A DNA stretch of 64,000 bases, taken from an uncultured Ellagibacter sp. (GTDB lineage Bacteria; Actinomycetota; Coriobacteriia; Coriobacteriales; Eggerthellaceae). Numbering within the stretch: the stretch's first letter is position 1; every line of letters starts with the position of its first letter. The notes beneath the pieces were generated by a model. It saw nothing but the letters and a program-made list of their open reading frames with translations, was not told the origin of the DNA and did not search any database. Shown here piece by piece: positions 52,824 through 61,634 of the stretch. The position numbers were made by a program, and so were the translations under genes. Where the stretch lies: NCBI RefSeq assembly GCF_934617235.1, contig NZ_CAKTTZ010000002.1:1-64000 (forward strand). The letters are read 5' to 3'.

Positions 52824-53530
52824 TCGCACTCCTCCGCAGCGATGCGGAACCCGAAGCCCCAAACGGTCTCCACACTCACGCCGCCTCCGGCGTCCCGGAG
52901 CTTACGGCGCAGACGCTTCACCAGGTCATCAGCCGCACGAGTGTCGGCCTGCCAGTTGATGCCCCAGAGCGCTTTCAGCAATTCTTCCCTGCTTACCGCC
53001 CTGTCTTGGCGTTCAACCAAGTATGTCAGGAAATCGAACTCCGTCGGTGTGAGCGAAATCGGGCTGCCTCTCAGAAGCGCATCGCGTCGCCCAGGGAAAA
53101 GCTCGAGCGTGCCGAAGGAGAGCTTCCGCGGCGCAAGCTCGGCAGCGGATGGGAATCCGTGCTTGTGCGCGCGCCGTAAAATCGCCTTGACACGAGCGAC
53201 GAGCTCGATCGGAAGGAACGGTTTCACCAGGTAATCGTCACTGCCAAGCGTCAGTCCCGTCACGCGATCGTAGGGGCTGTCCTTGGCCGACACGATGATG
53301 ATGGGCAAGTCAGTATGGTCGCGACGAAGCGTCGAGCACGCCGTAAGCCCATCGACCCCAGGCATCATGACGTCAAGTATAACCAGGTCGGGTATGCTTT
53401 TCCCGCAAGCCTCCATCAGGCTCGCCCCGTTGTCGAAGGACTGCACCTCGAAGCCCTCCTGGGAAAGGAACGCCGCAATCAGCTCGCGAATATTCTCGTC
53501 GTCGTCGGCAAGGTAAATACGTTCGGACAC
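52820..53530 (-). CDS. OmpR-family response regulator
   Basis: 236 residues from GTG 53530. The receiver domain has 'LADDDENI' (acidic pocket), phospho-acceptor Asp53 in 'LVILDVMMPGVDG', 'IIVSAK' and 'DDYLVKPF' (Lys). The C-terminal OmpR/PhoB winged helix has 'SLTPTEFDFLTYL' and 'VETVWGFGFRI'. The frame is open to a GTG at 53551, but GAGGAAA lies 5 bases before the 53530 codon and nothing suitable precedes 53551. It is translated together with the kinase. Confidence 0.93.
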   Translation of the reverse strand: MSERIYLADDDENIRELIAAFLSQEGFEVQSFDNGASLMEACGKSIPDLVILDVMMPGVDGLTACSTLRRDHTDLPIIIVSAKDSPYDRVTGLTLGSDDYLVKPFLPIELVARVKAILRRAHKHGFPSAAELAPRKLSFGTLELFPGRRDALLRGSPISLTPTEFDFLTYLVERQDRAVSREELLKALWGINWQADTRAADDLVKRLRRKLRDAGGGVSVETVWGFGFRIAAEECE

Positions 53531-53589
53531 CGTTTCCTCGTTTCTCTTCACCGCAGATCATACCCATGTTCGCCTCACACGGGAACCAC

Positions 53590-53619
53590 CTTGCCGCGAC
53601 TTTGCCGCACTTTGACCCT
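53590..53619. promoter_or_regulatory. Three tandem 10-bp repeats between regulator and secreted hydrolase
   Basis: CTTGCCGCGA (53590), CTTTGCCGCA (53600) and CTTTGACCCT (53610) are head-to-tail decamers in the 184-bp divergent region. OmpR-family regulators usually bind direct repeats with 10-11 bp spacing, so this is a good candidate site for the adjacent response regulator acting on the secreted protein, on itself, or on both. Confidence 0.5.
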
Positions 53620-53714
53620 CGAAACGGCGAAACCGATGCCGCTACGCTCAAGCTTGCGCCGCTCGAAGAAACGAGCGGGACATCGCTTTCCACCACCGAC
53701 GAACAGGAGCCCCC

Positions 53715-55760
53715 ATGAAGCATCCGCGAGCACTTGCAGGCATTCTCCTCACACCGCTTTTGGCGGCCTCGCTGGTCCCCGTTGCCGCAACGCAAGCAAT
53801 TGCCGAGAATTCGTTCACCCATAGCGATTTCATCGAGACGGAACAGCCCGAGCTCACTCAGGAAACTAAAGACCTGATCTCCGCCTATCAGAAATCCCCT
53901 ACAGAAGAGAACTACCTGGCCCTGCGATCCATCGTGATCGACAACTACAACGCCGTACTCGACCGCAAGGAGCAAAAGCTCGCCTCGCTGAAGGTCGAGA
54001 CTGCGGGCAAGCCAGGTGGCGAGGAAACCGTCGCAGAGATGGAAGACATCGTGCAGGACATGTACGCAACCTACTGGAACCGCATCAACTCCAGCATGCT
54101 GCGCTTCACCGACGCGCGCCTTTTGAAGTGGAAGACGTCGAATGCCTCCCAATACGAGTTCATCCCCGTCATGGGTGCGGGCGAGAGCATCTATGTAAGC
54201 CGCACGCCGGTGACTAACGCCCAATACGCCGCCTATCTCGAAGCGACGGGCGCGCAAGCACCTGAGAACTGGGGAGACGGATCGCATGAGGGCGATGCAG
54301 ACTACCCGGTGAACTATGTTTCCTACGAAGATGCACAGGCTTACTGCGATTGGCTCACCGAGCAGGACGGCGAAAACACCTACCGCCTTCCCAATGAGAG
54401 CGAATGGGAGCTTGCGGCGGGTCATATGCCCAAGGACGCCGACTTCAACTGCGGCGTCGCAGACGGACGCGTCTCTGTTTATGAGTACGACGGCGTCACG
54501 CGCGGCGCCCATGGAGCCATCGACTTCTGGGGCAACGTATGGGAGTGGACCTCGACCGTTCGCGAGAGCGAGGGAGACGACGTCCTGCTCGGGGTGAAGG
54601 GCGGCGCATGGAACAGCGAGCGCACCGACTGCCGTACTGAGAACCGCAAGGAGGGGCGCTTCGCCTCCGAGGGATTCGCCGATGTTGGGTTCCGCGTCAT
54701 CCAGGTGAAGGGCGGGCAAGAGCCCGATCAGAAGGTCGAACTGGCGACCCTGCCCGCGCCCGAGGTGAGCGCAACGCCCGATTCGAACAGCATCGCGCTT
54801 TCTTGGCAGCCCGTCGAGGGAGCCAACAGCTATCAGCTCTTCGAGTACTTCCCCGACACGGGCCTTATCCAGATGATGGGTACGACGGACGGCACCTCCA
54901 CCACTTTCGACGGGCTTGAGGAGGGCAGTACGCACAGCTACATCGTGCAACCTATCTCTTACGTTGAGATAGCAGACAACGTTTCTGCAGAATACGCGGT
55001 GACCGCAACCTGCGTCGCGCAAGGGGCAGAAGCGCTTCCTGGCGAAGGCGCGGGTGCGGGCTCGGGCGCGGGCGAGGGCTCGGGGAACGAAGGCGAAGGC
55101 GCTGAGCAGCAGGCCGCCACGCTTTCCCTCGTGACCGCGGGCAACCTCAACTGCTGGCTGTACACCCCCGAAAACGCAACGGAGAACATGCCGCTCATCG
55201 TGTACCTCCATGGCATCACGGGCAAGGGGGACGATCCCGACGCAATGCTCTCGTCAGACGACTTCGCCCGATGGATCTCCGATGGCACGCTCGGGAGCAT
55301 TCCCGCCTACGTGCTCATGCCCCAAGCGCCCTCAAGCGCAAGGGACTGGATCGCCCTTAGCAGCAACGTCATCTCCGCAACCGAAGAGGTGAAGGCAGCG
55401 TACAACATCGATCCGACCAACGTGAGCCTCACCGGATTCAGCATGGGCGGCACCGGAACATGGAGCATCGCCGCTTCCAACCCCGACGAGTTCGCACGCA
55501 TTGCACCGTGCAGTGGAGGCGTGCGAGGCAAAAAGACTATGATTTCGGCGCTTGCCAACGTAGAGACCTGGGCATTCGTCGGCACGGAAGACAAGGTGGT
55601 AAAGCCCCAGTCGTCCATCGATTTGGTTAGCAAACTTGCGGATTCGGGCTCTGCGGCACGCATCACGACCTTCGAGGGAGCAAGCCACACCGACGTCCCC
55701 GCGCTTGCCTACCTTGACGGCGAAATCAACCTAGTCAGTTGGCTCATTAGCGGCGAATAG
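53715..55760 (+). CDS. Secreted FGE-like / Fn3-like / alpha-beta hydrolase fusion
   Basis: 681 residues. The signal peptide (about 1-30, AxA site near 'TQAIAEN') predicts export, and there is no C-terminal anchor. Residues about 150-335 form a formylglycine-generating-enzyme/SUMF1-type domain ('VSRTPVTNAQYAAYLE', 'YRLPNESEWELAA', 'GNVWEWTSTV', 'GGAWNSER'). A fibronectin-III-like domain follows (about 345-430), then a Gly/Ala/Glu linker and an alpha/beta hydrolase (about 465-681; nucleophile 'GFSMGGTGTW', acid/His region 'GASHTDVPAL') resembling secreted esterases. The FGE part lacks a clear twin-Cys active site and may be structural. ATG 53715 follows CAGGAG. Confidence 0.82.
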   Translation: MKHPRALAGILLTPLLAASLVPVAATQAIAENSFTHSDFIETEQPELTQETKDLISAYQKSPTEENYLALRSIVIDNYNAVLDRKEQKLASLKVETAGKPGGEETVAEMEDIVQDMYATYWNRINSSMLRFTDARLLKWKTSNASQYEFIPVMGAGESIYVSRTPVTNAQYAAYLEATGAQAPENWGDGSHEGDADYPVNYVSYEDAQAYCDWLTEQDGENTYRLPNESEWELAAGHMPKDADFNCGVADGRVSVYEYDGVTRGAHGAIDFWGNVWEWTSTVRESEGDDVLLGVKGGAWNSERTDCRTENRKEGRFASEGFADVGFRVIQVKGGQEPDQKVELATLPAPEVSATPDSNSIALSWQPVEGANSYQLFEYFPDTGLIQMMGTTDGTSTTFDGLEEGSTHSYIVQPISYVEIADNVSAEYAVTATCVAQGAEALPGEGAGAGSGAGEGSGNEGEGAEQQAATLSLVTAGNLNCWLYTPENATENMPLIVYLHGITGKGDDPDAMLSSDDFARWISDGTLGSIPAYVLMPQAPSSARDWIALSSNVISATEEVKAAYNIDPTNVSLTGFSMGGTGTWSIAASNPDEFARIAPCSGGVRGKKTMISALANVETWAFVGTEDKVVKPQSSIDLVSKLADSGSAARITTFEGASHTDVPALAYLDGEINLVSWLISGE

Positions 55761-55887
55761 CAAACCTGCGGATTCGCGGGAAGTGGAGTGTGCCCCTCAC
55801 GCGGGAAGGCGCACTTCGAGTACAATGGGTCTCCAGACGAGCGCCTGGAAAAGGGCGTTCGAACACTCAACGTTTTGGAGGCAACTT

Positions 55888-56283
55888 ATGTCCAAACCTG
55901 AACCGTCGATCGACCAGTGGCTCAAGGAAGCCAAGGCCGACCCGAAAGCCGCGCAGTGCGGCATGTTCCTCACCCACAACGGCATCGTGCGCATCACCCC
56001 CAAAAAGCAGGTGCGCGAAGGCGTTCAAGGCCTCGGAGAAGTCGCGAAGGTGCAATTCTCCTATGACGCCGAGGGCGTTGCCGAGGCCGAGAAAGAGGCA
56101 CTCACCTGGCCTGGCGTGTACTACGTGCGCACCTGGATGAACGAGGGCGAGCTTGGCGTGGGCGATTCTATCATGTACGTGCTCATCGGCGCCGACATCC
56201 GCCCGAACTGCGTCGATGCGCTGCAGAAGCTCGTCGGCAAGATCAAAAACGAGCTCGTCGTGGAAAAGGAAATCTACGCGTAG
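55888..56283 (+). CDS. MoaE-like molybdopterin synthase subunit
   Basis: 131 residues. The fold pattern of MoaE is visible: 'GMFLTHNGIVRITP', 'GELGVGDSIMYVLIGADIRP' and the C-terminal 'KIKNELVVEKE', whose two lysines align with the catalytic lysines of MoaE. MoaE adds sulfur to precursor Z together with MoaD. No moaD is adjacent. It lies upstream of a molybdoenzyme cluster on the other strand. ATG 55888 follows TTGGAGG. Because it departs from MoaE in places ('HR' motif replaced), it may serve a modified cofactor role. Confidence 0.7.
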   Translation: MSKPEPSIDQWLKEAKADPKAAQCGMFLTHNGIVRITPKKQVREGVQGLGEVAKVQFSYDAEGVAEAEKEALTWPGVYYVRTWMNEGELGVGDSIMYVLIGADIRPNCVDALQKLVGKIKNELVVEKEIYA

Positions 56284-56301
56284 AGCTTTCGCGTAAACGC
56301 A

Positions 56302-56342
56302 GCGGCGCCCCGGGGGGAGAAAAGCCAGCCCCGGGGCGCCGC
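56302..56342 (+). terminator. Very stable GC hairpin after the MoaE-like gene
   Basis: GCGGCGCCCCGGGG (56302-56315) pairs perfectly with CCCCGGGGCGCCGC (56329-56342) around a 13-nt loop, 19 bases after the stop. No T-tract follows. This is typical of high-GC actinobacterial terminators. Confidence 0.7.
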
Positions 56343-56406
56343 ACTAATGTGATGACAAGCGAGCGGGGCTCGCCTCGTTGCATTTTCAGAGGGGAGATGC
56401 GAGCTT

Positions 56407-57030
56407 TTGAACAACTCGCTTATCAGCAATTATCAGACGAAGCTGCTCATCCTGGACGCGGCCGACAAGCTTGTCGAGGAAACGCCGTTCGACAAGCTCT
56501 CGGTCACACAGATTTGCGAGGAAGCAGGGGTATCCCGCGCGACGTTCTACCGATGCTTCAAAGACAAGTTCGCCATCGCCCAATGGCACGTGGAGCTCGC
56601 CTGGGCGCAAGGGGCAAACGAAATCGGCCGCACGCTTTCGTGGAAAGAGGGGTACTACATCACGGAGGCGAACATTGCAAGCCGCAACCTCTTCTATGCA
56701 GGCGTCGCGAAATCGAACGACTACAATGCCATCGACAATTTCGCCCCGCGCCTGCGTCGCAAGACGATCACCGAAACGCTCACGCAGATGCGCAAAATTC
56801 CCTTGACGGAGCACTTGAAGTTCCAGATCGACGCCACCGTCGAACTCGAGGTCCACCTGCTTCCGAAATGGCATTACGGTTTCTACGACGTATCCCTCGA
56901 CGAGATGTGCGAATGGGTTGCCAATTCGGTTCCGCGCGAGCTGTTCGACCTTTTGAACACGCCGCTCCATCCGCGCTCATCGCGTCCGCCCCGACCCATC
57001 GTGGAGCCTAAGCCGCATCACATCATTTAG
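56407..57030 (+). CDS. TetR-family transcriptional regulator
   Basis: 207 residues. The N-terminal helix-turn-helix (about 8-55) reads 'ILDAADKLVEETPFDKLSVT' and 'ICEEAGVSRATFYRCFKDK', classic TetR. The C-terminal ligand-binding part is all-helical and ends in a Pro/Arg-rich tail. The start is TTG 56407, about 10 bases after GGGGAGA, and no in-frame ATG is available nearby. It points toward the molybdoenzyme/MFS cluster and is a candidate regulator of it. The ligand is unknown. Confidence 0.85.
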   Translation: MNNSLISNYQTKLLILDAADKLVEETPFDKLSVTQICEEAGVSRATFYRCFKDKFAIAQWHVELAWAQGANEIGRTLSWKEGYYITEANIASRNLFYAGVAKSNDYNAIDNFAPRLRRKTITETLTQMRKIPLTEHLKFQIDATVELEVHLLPKWHYGFYDVSLDEMCEWVANSVPRELFDLLNTPLHPRSSRPPRPIVEPKPHHII

Positions 57031-57224
57031 CGCTCCCCGCCGCCCGTATTCCGCTGGAACGATCCCGGGATTTTCGGCAGCGGCTTGCCGCAGTTCGCGC
57101 ACACTTTCGCGTCAACCTCATTTTGCGTGCGGCAAAAGATGCACCACCCGGCAGGCTTCACCTTTGCGTCGGACGAAGGCGGCCCGCACTTCCCGCAATG
57201 TATGCACGCAAAGCAGCGCGGCAT
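57027..57224 (-). CDS. Small double zinc-ribbon protein
   Basis: 65 residues with two CxxC-type pairs per ribbon: 'CIHCGKCG' and 'WCIFCRTQNEVDAKVCANCG'. Such small rubredoxin-like/zinc-ribbon proteins are common after transporter genes in this group, but their role is unknown. The start ATG 57224 lies 4 bases after the MFS stop, which suggests re-initiation. The longer frame (from 57359) lies inside the MFS gene and is unlikely. Its end overlaps the TetR stop by four bases. Confidence 0.6.
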   Translation of the reverse strand: MPRCFACIHCGKCGPPSSDAKVKPAGWCIFCRTQNEVDAKVCANCGKPLPKIPGSFQRNTGGGER

Positions 57225-57228
57225 CAGG

Positions 57229-58497
57229 CTATCGATTCTCGTCCGCGCCAGCCGCGTCAGAGGGCGCGTGCTCATCCAGTGCACCATCTGCAGGTTTCGC
57301 CACGAGCGCACGCATGGGATGCGCAAGACCGACGACCGCGCACGCCACGCAAATCGCAATCAGCACGGGAAACACGGCATCGCTGCCAGCCGCAGGGTTT
57401 GCCGCCACCGTTGCCGCAAACAGGTACGGCGCAATGAAGGGCCCTAAGTTCATCATGGAAGTCATGATGCCGGAGACGAACGGCACGCGGCTTTTCGGAG
57501 CGATATTTCCCGTCGCGTTCTGTGCCGCCGTGAAGAACATCGAACCGCCGAATCCTAAGATGAACACGCCGATCGCGTAGATGATCGTGTTGTCAGCAAA
57601 CATGCAGGGCACAACACCGATCGCCGCAAGCGCAGCGCCGATGCCGAACAGACGGGCTTTGAACACGCGCACAAGCGTCGGGAAGGCAAGCCCGCACAAG
57701 ATGGTGCCGATACCGCAGCAGTTGATGACGAGCGCCGCCTGACCGGAGCTTGCAAGCCCACGAACGTCGAGGATGGTCGATGTGATGATCTGCACGGTCA
57801 CGACGCAGGTCCACGTCGCCAGCGCAAAGAGCGCATATCCCCAGATAGCGTGAGGAATCTTCTCCTTTGCCGCCTCCGTGCATTCCACACGCTCGCGTTC
57901 GCGACCCTCGGCTACAACGCCTTTCGCCTCAGGCATCCACGCAAGCGCGATAACCATGGGGACAAGGCCGATAAGATACGCAAGGAAGGAATAATTCCAG
58001 CCGATTTCGGTGAGATACCCCGCAACCGTCGTGTAAATCAGGTTGAACAGGAACTGGATCGTGATGCCGAGCCCCAGAAGGCGCGAGCGTTTCTCGCCTT
58101 CGAACAGGGCGATGATGGTCGCATTCCCCACAGGGAACATCACGCCCAAGCCGATGCCCACGATAACGCGCGAAAAGATGACAGGCGTGTAGTCGGTGAT
58201 GTCCGGCATAAGAAACGGGAAAGCGCCGCCGAGCGACATCACCAAGATACCGAGGATAGCCATCGGCTTGAAGCCGACCTTGTGAAGAATAGCTCCCGAA
58301 AGCACGCTCACCGGCACCGATACGATACCCGTGATACTGTTCGCAAACATGATAGTCGTGATGTCCGTCCCCACGAAATGGTGCGAGAACGCGGCTATCG
58401 AAGGCGTCAAGATGGCAAACTCGCTCATCGTGCAGAAGAGCGCCAAAATACCGATTACGTTAAGGGTCGAAAGACCCCACCCCTCTTTGTTTTTCAT
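57229..58497 (-). CDS. MFS transporter of the molybdoenzyme cluster (downstream)
   Basis: 422 residues with about 12 hydrophobic helices. 'GAILHKVGFKPMAILGIL' matches the MFS motif-A loop, and 'FFTAAQNATGNIAPKSRVPF' lies in the C-terminal half. The last ~30 residues are acidic and polar. ATG 58497 follows AGAGGGG; the same AAGAGGGGTTG leader precedes the MFS gene at 62879, suggesting shared origin or control. It lies on the same strand downstream of the ferredoxin and molybdoenzyme genes, separated by three hairpins. Probably imports or exports the enzyme's aromatic substrate or product. Confidence 0.86.
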   Translation of the reverse strand: MKNKEGWGLSTLNVIGILALFCTMSEFAILTPSIAAFSHHFVGTDITTIMFANSITGIVSVPVSVLSGAILHKVGFKPMAILGILVMSLGGAFPFLMPDITDYTPVIFSRVIVGIGLGVMFPVGNATIIALFEGEKRSRLLGLGITIQFLFNLIYTTVAGYLTEIGWNYSFLAYLIGLVPMVIALAWMPEAKGVVAEGRERERVECTEAAKEKIPHAIWGYALFALATWTCVVTVQIITSTILDVRGLASSGQAALVINCCGIGTILCGLAFPTLVRVFKARLFGIGAALAAIGVVPCMFADNTIIYAIGVFILGFGGSMFFTAAQNATGNIAPKSRVPFVSGIMTSMMNLGPFIAPYLFAATVAANPAAGSDAVFPVLIAICVACAVVGLAHPMRALVAKPADGALDEHAPSDAAGADENR

Positions 58498-58550
58498 GCC
58501 TACAACCCCTCTTCTTAGGCTTTCTATTATGCGCGAAATCCCCCGATCGA

Positions 58551-58630
58551 CGCATCGGATGGAGCAATCGTGCGCTCGTTGCCCCATCCGATGCGTACCG
58601 CGAGTGCACGCAAGCGCGCAGGCGGTACGC
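58551..58630. terminator. Two adjacent perfect stem-loops before the MFS gene
   Basis: CGCATCGGATGG (58551-58562) pairs with CCATCCGATGCG (58584-58595). GCGTACCGC (58593-58601) pairs with GCGGTACGC (58622-58630). The two stems share three bases, so they may be alternative structures. They lie between the ferredoxin terminator-like hairpin and the MFS start on the minus strand. They could control read-through into the transporter gene. Confidence 0.5.
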
Positions 58631-58643
58631 GGGGAGGGAAATG

Positions 58644-58686
58644 CCCCGAGCCGAACTCTGGGGGGGGAGGTTGAATCGGCTCGGGG
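58644..58686 (-). terminator. Terminator-like hairpin after the ferredoxin gene
   Basis: CCCCGAGCCGA (58644-58654) pairs perfectly with TCGGCTCGGGG (58676-58686), 43 bases after the ferredoxin stop on the minus strand. CATTTCCC follows. The loop contains a run of eight Gs (plus strand). Confidence 0.6.
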
Positions 58687-58728
58687 TTTGCTCATACGAG
58701 GTGGAGAATCTCGCAGAGCGTCGGATAG

Positions 58729-59082
58729 CTATTCAGTCGGCGCCCAAAGAACCTGCTTGGGCTTCTTGGTGAGCTCGGCGGCCATCTCCTCGATGGTGCC
58801 GAACTTCATGCACGCGCCGAGGCAGTTGTGCACGCACACCGGCTCGCGGTTGTCGGCCAGGCGCTCGGCGCACAGGTCGCACAGGTCCGTCGGGACCGGA
58901 ATCTTATTCCAGTTGAAGTTCGCGCCCTGGTCAGAGGAGTCATCCTTTTGCCAAGGACCCTCGTCGAGCACGCGGATGCCCCACTTGCCCACCGGGAAGT
59001 TGTGCTCTTCCTTGCAGGCGACCTCGCAAGACTGGCAGCCCGTGCAGTATTCGTAGTCGATAAGCAGACCGTATTGAGTCAT
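58729..59082 (-). CDS. 4Fe-4S ferredoxin-type electron-transfer subunit
   Basis: 117 residues, shorter than DmsB/NrfC-type subunits (~180-200). The first cluster is 'YCTGCQSCEVACKEEH' and the second is 'CDLCAERLADNREPVCVHNC'. Only two [4Fe-4S] sites can be assigned. It starts 5 bases after the molybdoenzyme stop, so the two are coupled and should form a complex, with this subunit feeding electrons. No membrane anchor gene is present, so electrons must come from a soluble donor or another module. ATG 59082 has no strong ribosome binding site. Confidence 0.88.
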   Translation of the reverse strand: MTQYGLLIDYEYCTGCQSCEVACKEEHNFPVGKWGIRVLDEGPWQKDDSSDQGANFNWNKIPVPTDLCDLCAERLADNREPVCVHNCLGACMKFGTIEEMAAELTKKPKQVLWAPTE

Positions 59083-59087
59083 TTTCG

Positions 59088-61568
59088 TTACACCAGCTTT
59101 CCAAACTTCTCGCCGAACGCCTTCATGTCGACGTCGTAGCTTTCCTTCAGGGGCGTGACGTTGCAGCACGCGCTCTTGTACGGTGCGCCCAGGCCGAGCG
59201 CGTTGTTGTGATGAAGCGGGATCAGGTCGTTGCAGTTGGACTGCCACACGCCGAACAGCGAGGGCTCCGATCCGTCCTGCTCAGGGAACCACCAGCCGTG
59301 GTCGGCCTCGACGTGGCCTTCCTTGATGGTCGGCAAGATGCGAGCCTTGTACTTCGCCTTGCCGAACATGTTGGAAATCTCGCACCACTGGCCGTCGGCG
59401 AGGCCTATCTTCTCGGCGTCCTTCGGGTTGATCTCGAGCATCGGGTTCGGGTCGATCTCGCGCAGGACGGCGATCTGACGATGCTCGGAGTGGAAGGAAC
59501 TGTAGCGGCGATGGCCCGTGGAGAGGATGAACGGGTACTTCTTCATGATCTCCTCGTGCGAGAGGTCGCGCTCATGCCACTTGGCGTCGAGCTCCTCGGG
59601 CACATAGGGGTTCGCCAGCAGATGCAGGTCCTCGGGCTTCTTGTCCGGGATGCGCGGCGAAAGGTCGGGCTCGTAGTAGTACGGCAGCGGATCCATGCCG
59701 TTGTCATTGAACTGCGAGGACCACAGCTCCACGCGACCGGTCGGGGTGAGGAAGCCGGGCTGCCCGTCGGGGCGCAGCTTGCCGGTCTCGTACTTCTTGT
59801 AGTATACCTTGCGCTTGAACTTCACAAGGCCCTTGACCTCGTCGAAGGTGTGGCGTCCCTCGAGGCGGTTCTTGTTCAGGTAGTCGTGGTACTCGGCGTA
59901 CTTCTCGTGCGCGAAGCAGGCCTTCGGGTCGTCCGGGAACATCTTGGCCATGCGCTCGGCGAGCAGGCAGTAGATCTCGAGGTCGGACTTCGCCTCGCCC
60001 ACCGTGATCGCCTTGTTGCCGCAGCCGGTGGTGATGGAGGCAGCGCCGTAGTGGGTGCGGTTCACGCCGTCATGCTCGACCACGGTCGACAGCGGCAGGA
60101 ACACGTCGCATACCGCCTGGATGGTCGGGGTGATGAAGCAGTCGGTGCCGAAGGCGAACTCGATGGAGCGCTGGAAGGCCTTGTGCCAACGCGTCGGCTC
60201 GGCGGAGTTCGTCGGCGCGAGCAGGTTGGTGTTGGCGATCCAGGCCATCTTCACCGGGTAGGGCTCGTCGGTTTCCAAGGTGTCGAGAATGCAGTCCGCC
60301 TGGCAGCCGGTAATCTGATTGCAGTAGAGCGGGTACTTGTCCATGCCGACGCACTCAGCGCGCTCCTCGTCGGTCATCTGGTACCAGCCCTCGGTGATGA
60401 ACGAGCGGGTATCGGTGTTGTGCGCAGACTGGCCCGCAGCTGCATCGCCAGTGAGGTCCTCGGGCATCGACAGGTCGGCGACGATGTTGCCACCGGGAAC
60501 GTCGAGGTTGCCGGTCATGCAGATCATGGCAAGCACGCACTGGCCGGCCTGCATGCCGTTGGTGTTCTGGTCGAATGCGAGGCCCCAAGCGATGGATGCG
60601 GGCTTCGCGGCGGCGTACATGCGGGTCACGCGGTAGATGTCGTCGACGGGCACCTCGCAGATCTCGGCCGCCTTCTCCGGCGTCATGTAGGAGACGCGCT
60701 CGGCGAACTCGTCGAAGCCGTAGCACCAGCGCTCGATGAAGTCGTGGTCGTAGAGGTCTTCCTTGATGAGGATGTTGCACATCGCCATCGCGAGCGCCGC
60801 GTCGGTGCCGTTGCGCAGGCGCAGCTGCACGACGGAGCGGGTGGCGAGCCAGTTCACGCGCGGGTCGATGGTCACGAGCTTCGCGCCGCGCTTCATAAGG
60901 TCGATCACCGCGTGGCCGAAGAAGCCGTCGGGGTTGGACGCGAGCGGCATCTTGCCCCAGAGAACCATGAGCTCGGGCACCTGATACTCGGGGTCGTCGT
61001 AGCCGCCTTCGAGACCGCCGGCGTAGTCGAGCTCGGGGTAGAGCGCGCCGAGAACCATCTGGGAGGACATCATGCGCGGCTGGTAGCAGGCGTAGCCGGA
61101 CTGCGTGTAAGCCAGGTTGGGCGTGCGGAAGATGGAGAGCTGGAAGTCCTGCGAGAGCATGCCGTCGCGGCCGGTGCCCACGAAGATCGCCATGGTCTTG
61201 CGACCGTACTGCTCGGTGAGTTCCTTCCAGTTGTCCATGATGAGGTCGAGCGCCTCATCCCAGCTGCAGCGCTCCCACGCGTCGGCGTTGCCGCGTTCGG
61301 CCTTGTCGCGCTTCATCGGGTAGATGACGCGGCTCGGATTGTACACGTAGTCCTTGAGCGCCAGGCATCTCGGGCAGAGGCGACCATGCGTGATGGGGTC
61401 GTTCTCGTCACCCTCGATGTGGTCCATGCGGCCGTCCTTGTCGACGTAGATCTTGATGCCGCATCCAACTGGATGGCACCCCGGGGGGCTCCACACCGAT
61501 GAACGGTAAACCGTGAAGTCGCCATCTTGGAACTTCCAAGGTTTGCCCAGGTCGTTCTTGAATTCCAT
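59088..61568 (-). CDS. Molybdopterin oxidoreductase, catechol-dehydroxylase/acetylene-hydratase-like
   Basis: 826 residues of the DMSO-reductase superfamily. The N-terminal [4Fe-4S] site is formed by 'SPPGCHPVGCGIKIY' and 'GRLCPRCLALKDYVYNP'. 'SGYACYQPRMMSS' (about 150-162) holds a Cys that is a candidate metal ligand. The C-terminal pterin domain includes 'LSTGHRRYSSFHSE' and 'EINPKDAEKIGLADGQWCEI'. There is no Tat signal, so it should act in the cytoplasm, like acetylene hydratase and several gut catechol dehydroxylases. It is coupled to a small ferredoxin and flanked by two MFS transporters. The specific substrate cannot be stated. ATG 61568 follows GAGGAGC. Confidence 0.88.
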   Translation of the reverse strand: MEFKNDLGKPWKFQDGDFTVYRSSVWSPPGCHPVGCGIKIYVDKDGRMDHIEGDENDPITHGRLCPRCLALKDYVYNPSRVIYPMKRDKAERGNADAWERCSWDEALDLIMDNWKELTEQYGRKTMAIFVGTGRDGMLSQDFQLSIFRTPNLAYTQSGYACYQPRMMSSQMVLGALYPELDYAGGLEGGYDDPEYQVPELMVLWGKMPLASNPDGFFGHAVIDLMKRGAKLVTIDPRVNWLATRSVVQLRLRNGTDAALAMAMCNILIKEDLYDHDFIERWCYGFDEFAERVSYMTPEKAAEICEVPVDDIYRVTRMYAAAKPASIAWGLAFDQNTNGMQAGQCVLAMICMTGNLDVPGGNIVADLSMPEDLTGDAAAGQSAHNTDTRSFITEGWYQMTDEERAECVGMDKYPLYCNQITGCQADCILDTLETDEPYPVKMAWIANTNLLAPTNSAEPTRWHKAFQRSIEFAFGTDCFITPTIQAVCDVFLPLSTVVEHDGVNRTHYGAASITTGCGNKAITVGEAKSDLEIYCLLAERMAKMFPDDPKACFAHEKYAEYHDYLNKNRLEGRHTFDEVKGLVKFKRKVYYKKYETGKLRPDGQPGFLTPTGRVELWSSQFNDNGMDPLPYYYEPDLSPRIPDKKPEDLHLLANPYVPEELDAKWHERDLSHEEIMKKYPFILSTGHRRYSSFHSEHRQIAVLREIDPNPMLEINPKDAEKIGLADGQWCEISNMFGKAKYKARILPTIKEGHVEADHGWWFPEQDGSEPSLFGVWQSNCNDLIPLHHNNALGLGAPYKSACCNVTPLKESYDVDMKAFGEKFGKLV

Positions 61569-61634
61569 GATCTAGCTCCTCTCGTCTTTCTCTCTCGTCT
61601 CAAATAATCGGAAGGTAGTTAACGCTCTGTATCT

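Noticed and set aside
59208..61502. Long plus-strand frame opposite the molybdoenzyme
   Set aside because: Antisense shadow; Val/Gly/His-rich and domain-free.
59088..61568. Tat signal on the molybdoenzyme
   Set aside because: The N-terminus has no twin-arginine motif and no hydrophobic stretch.
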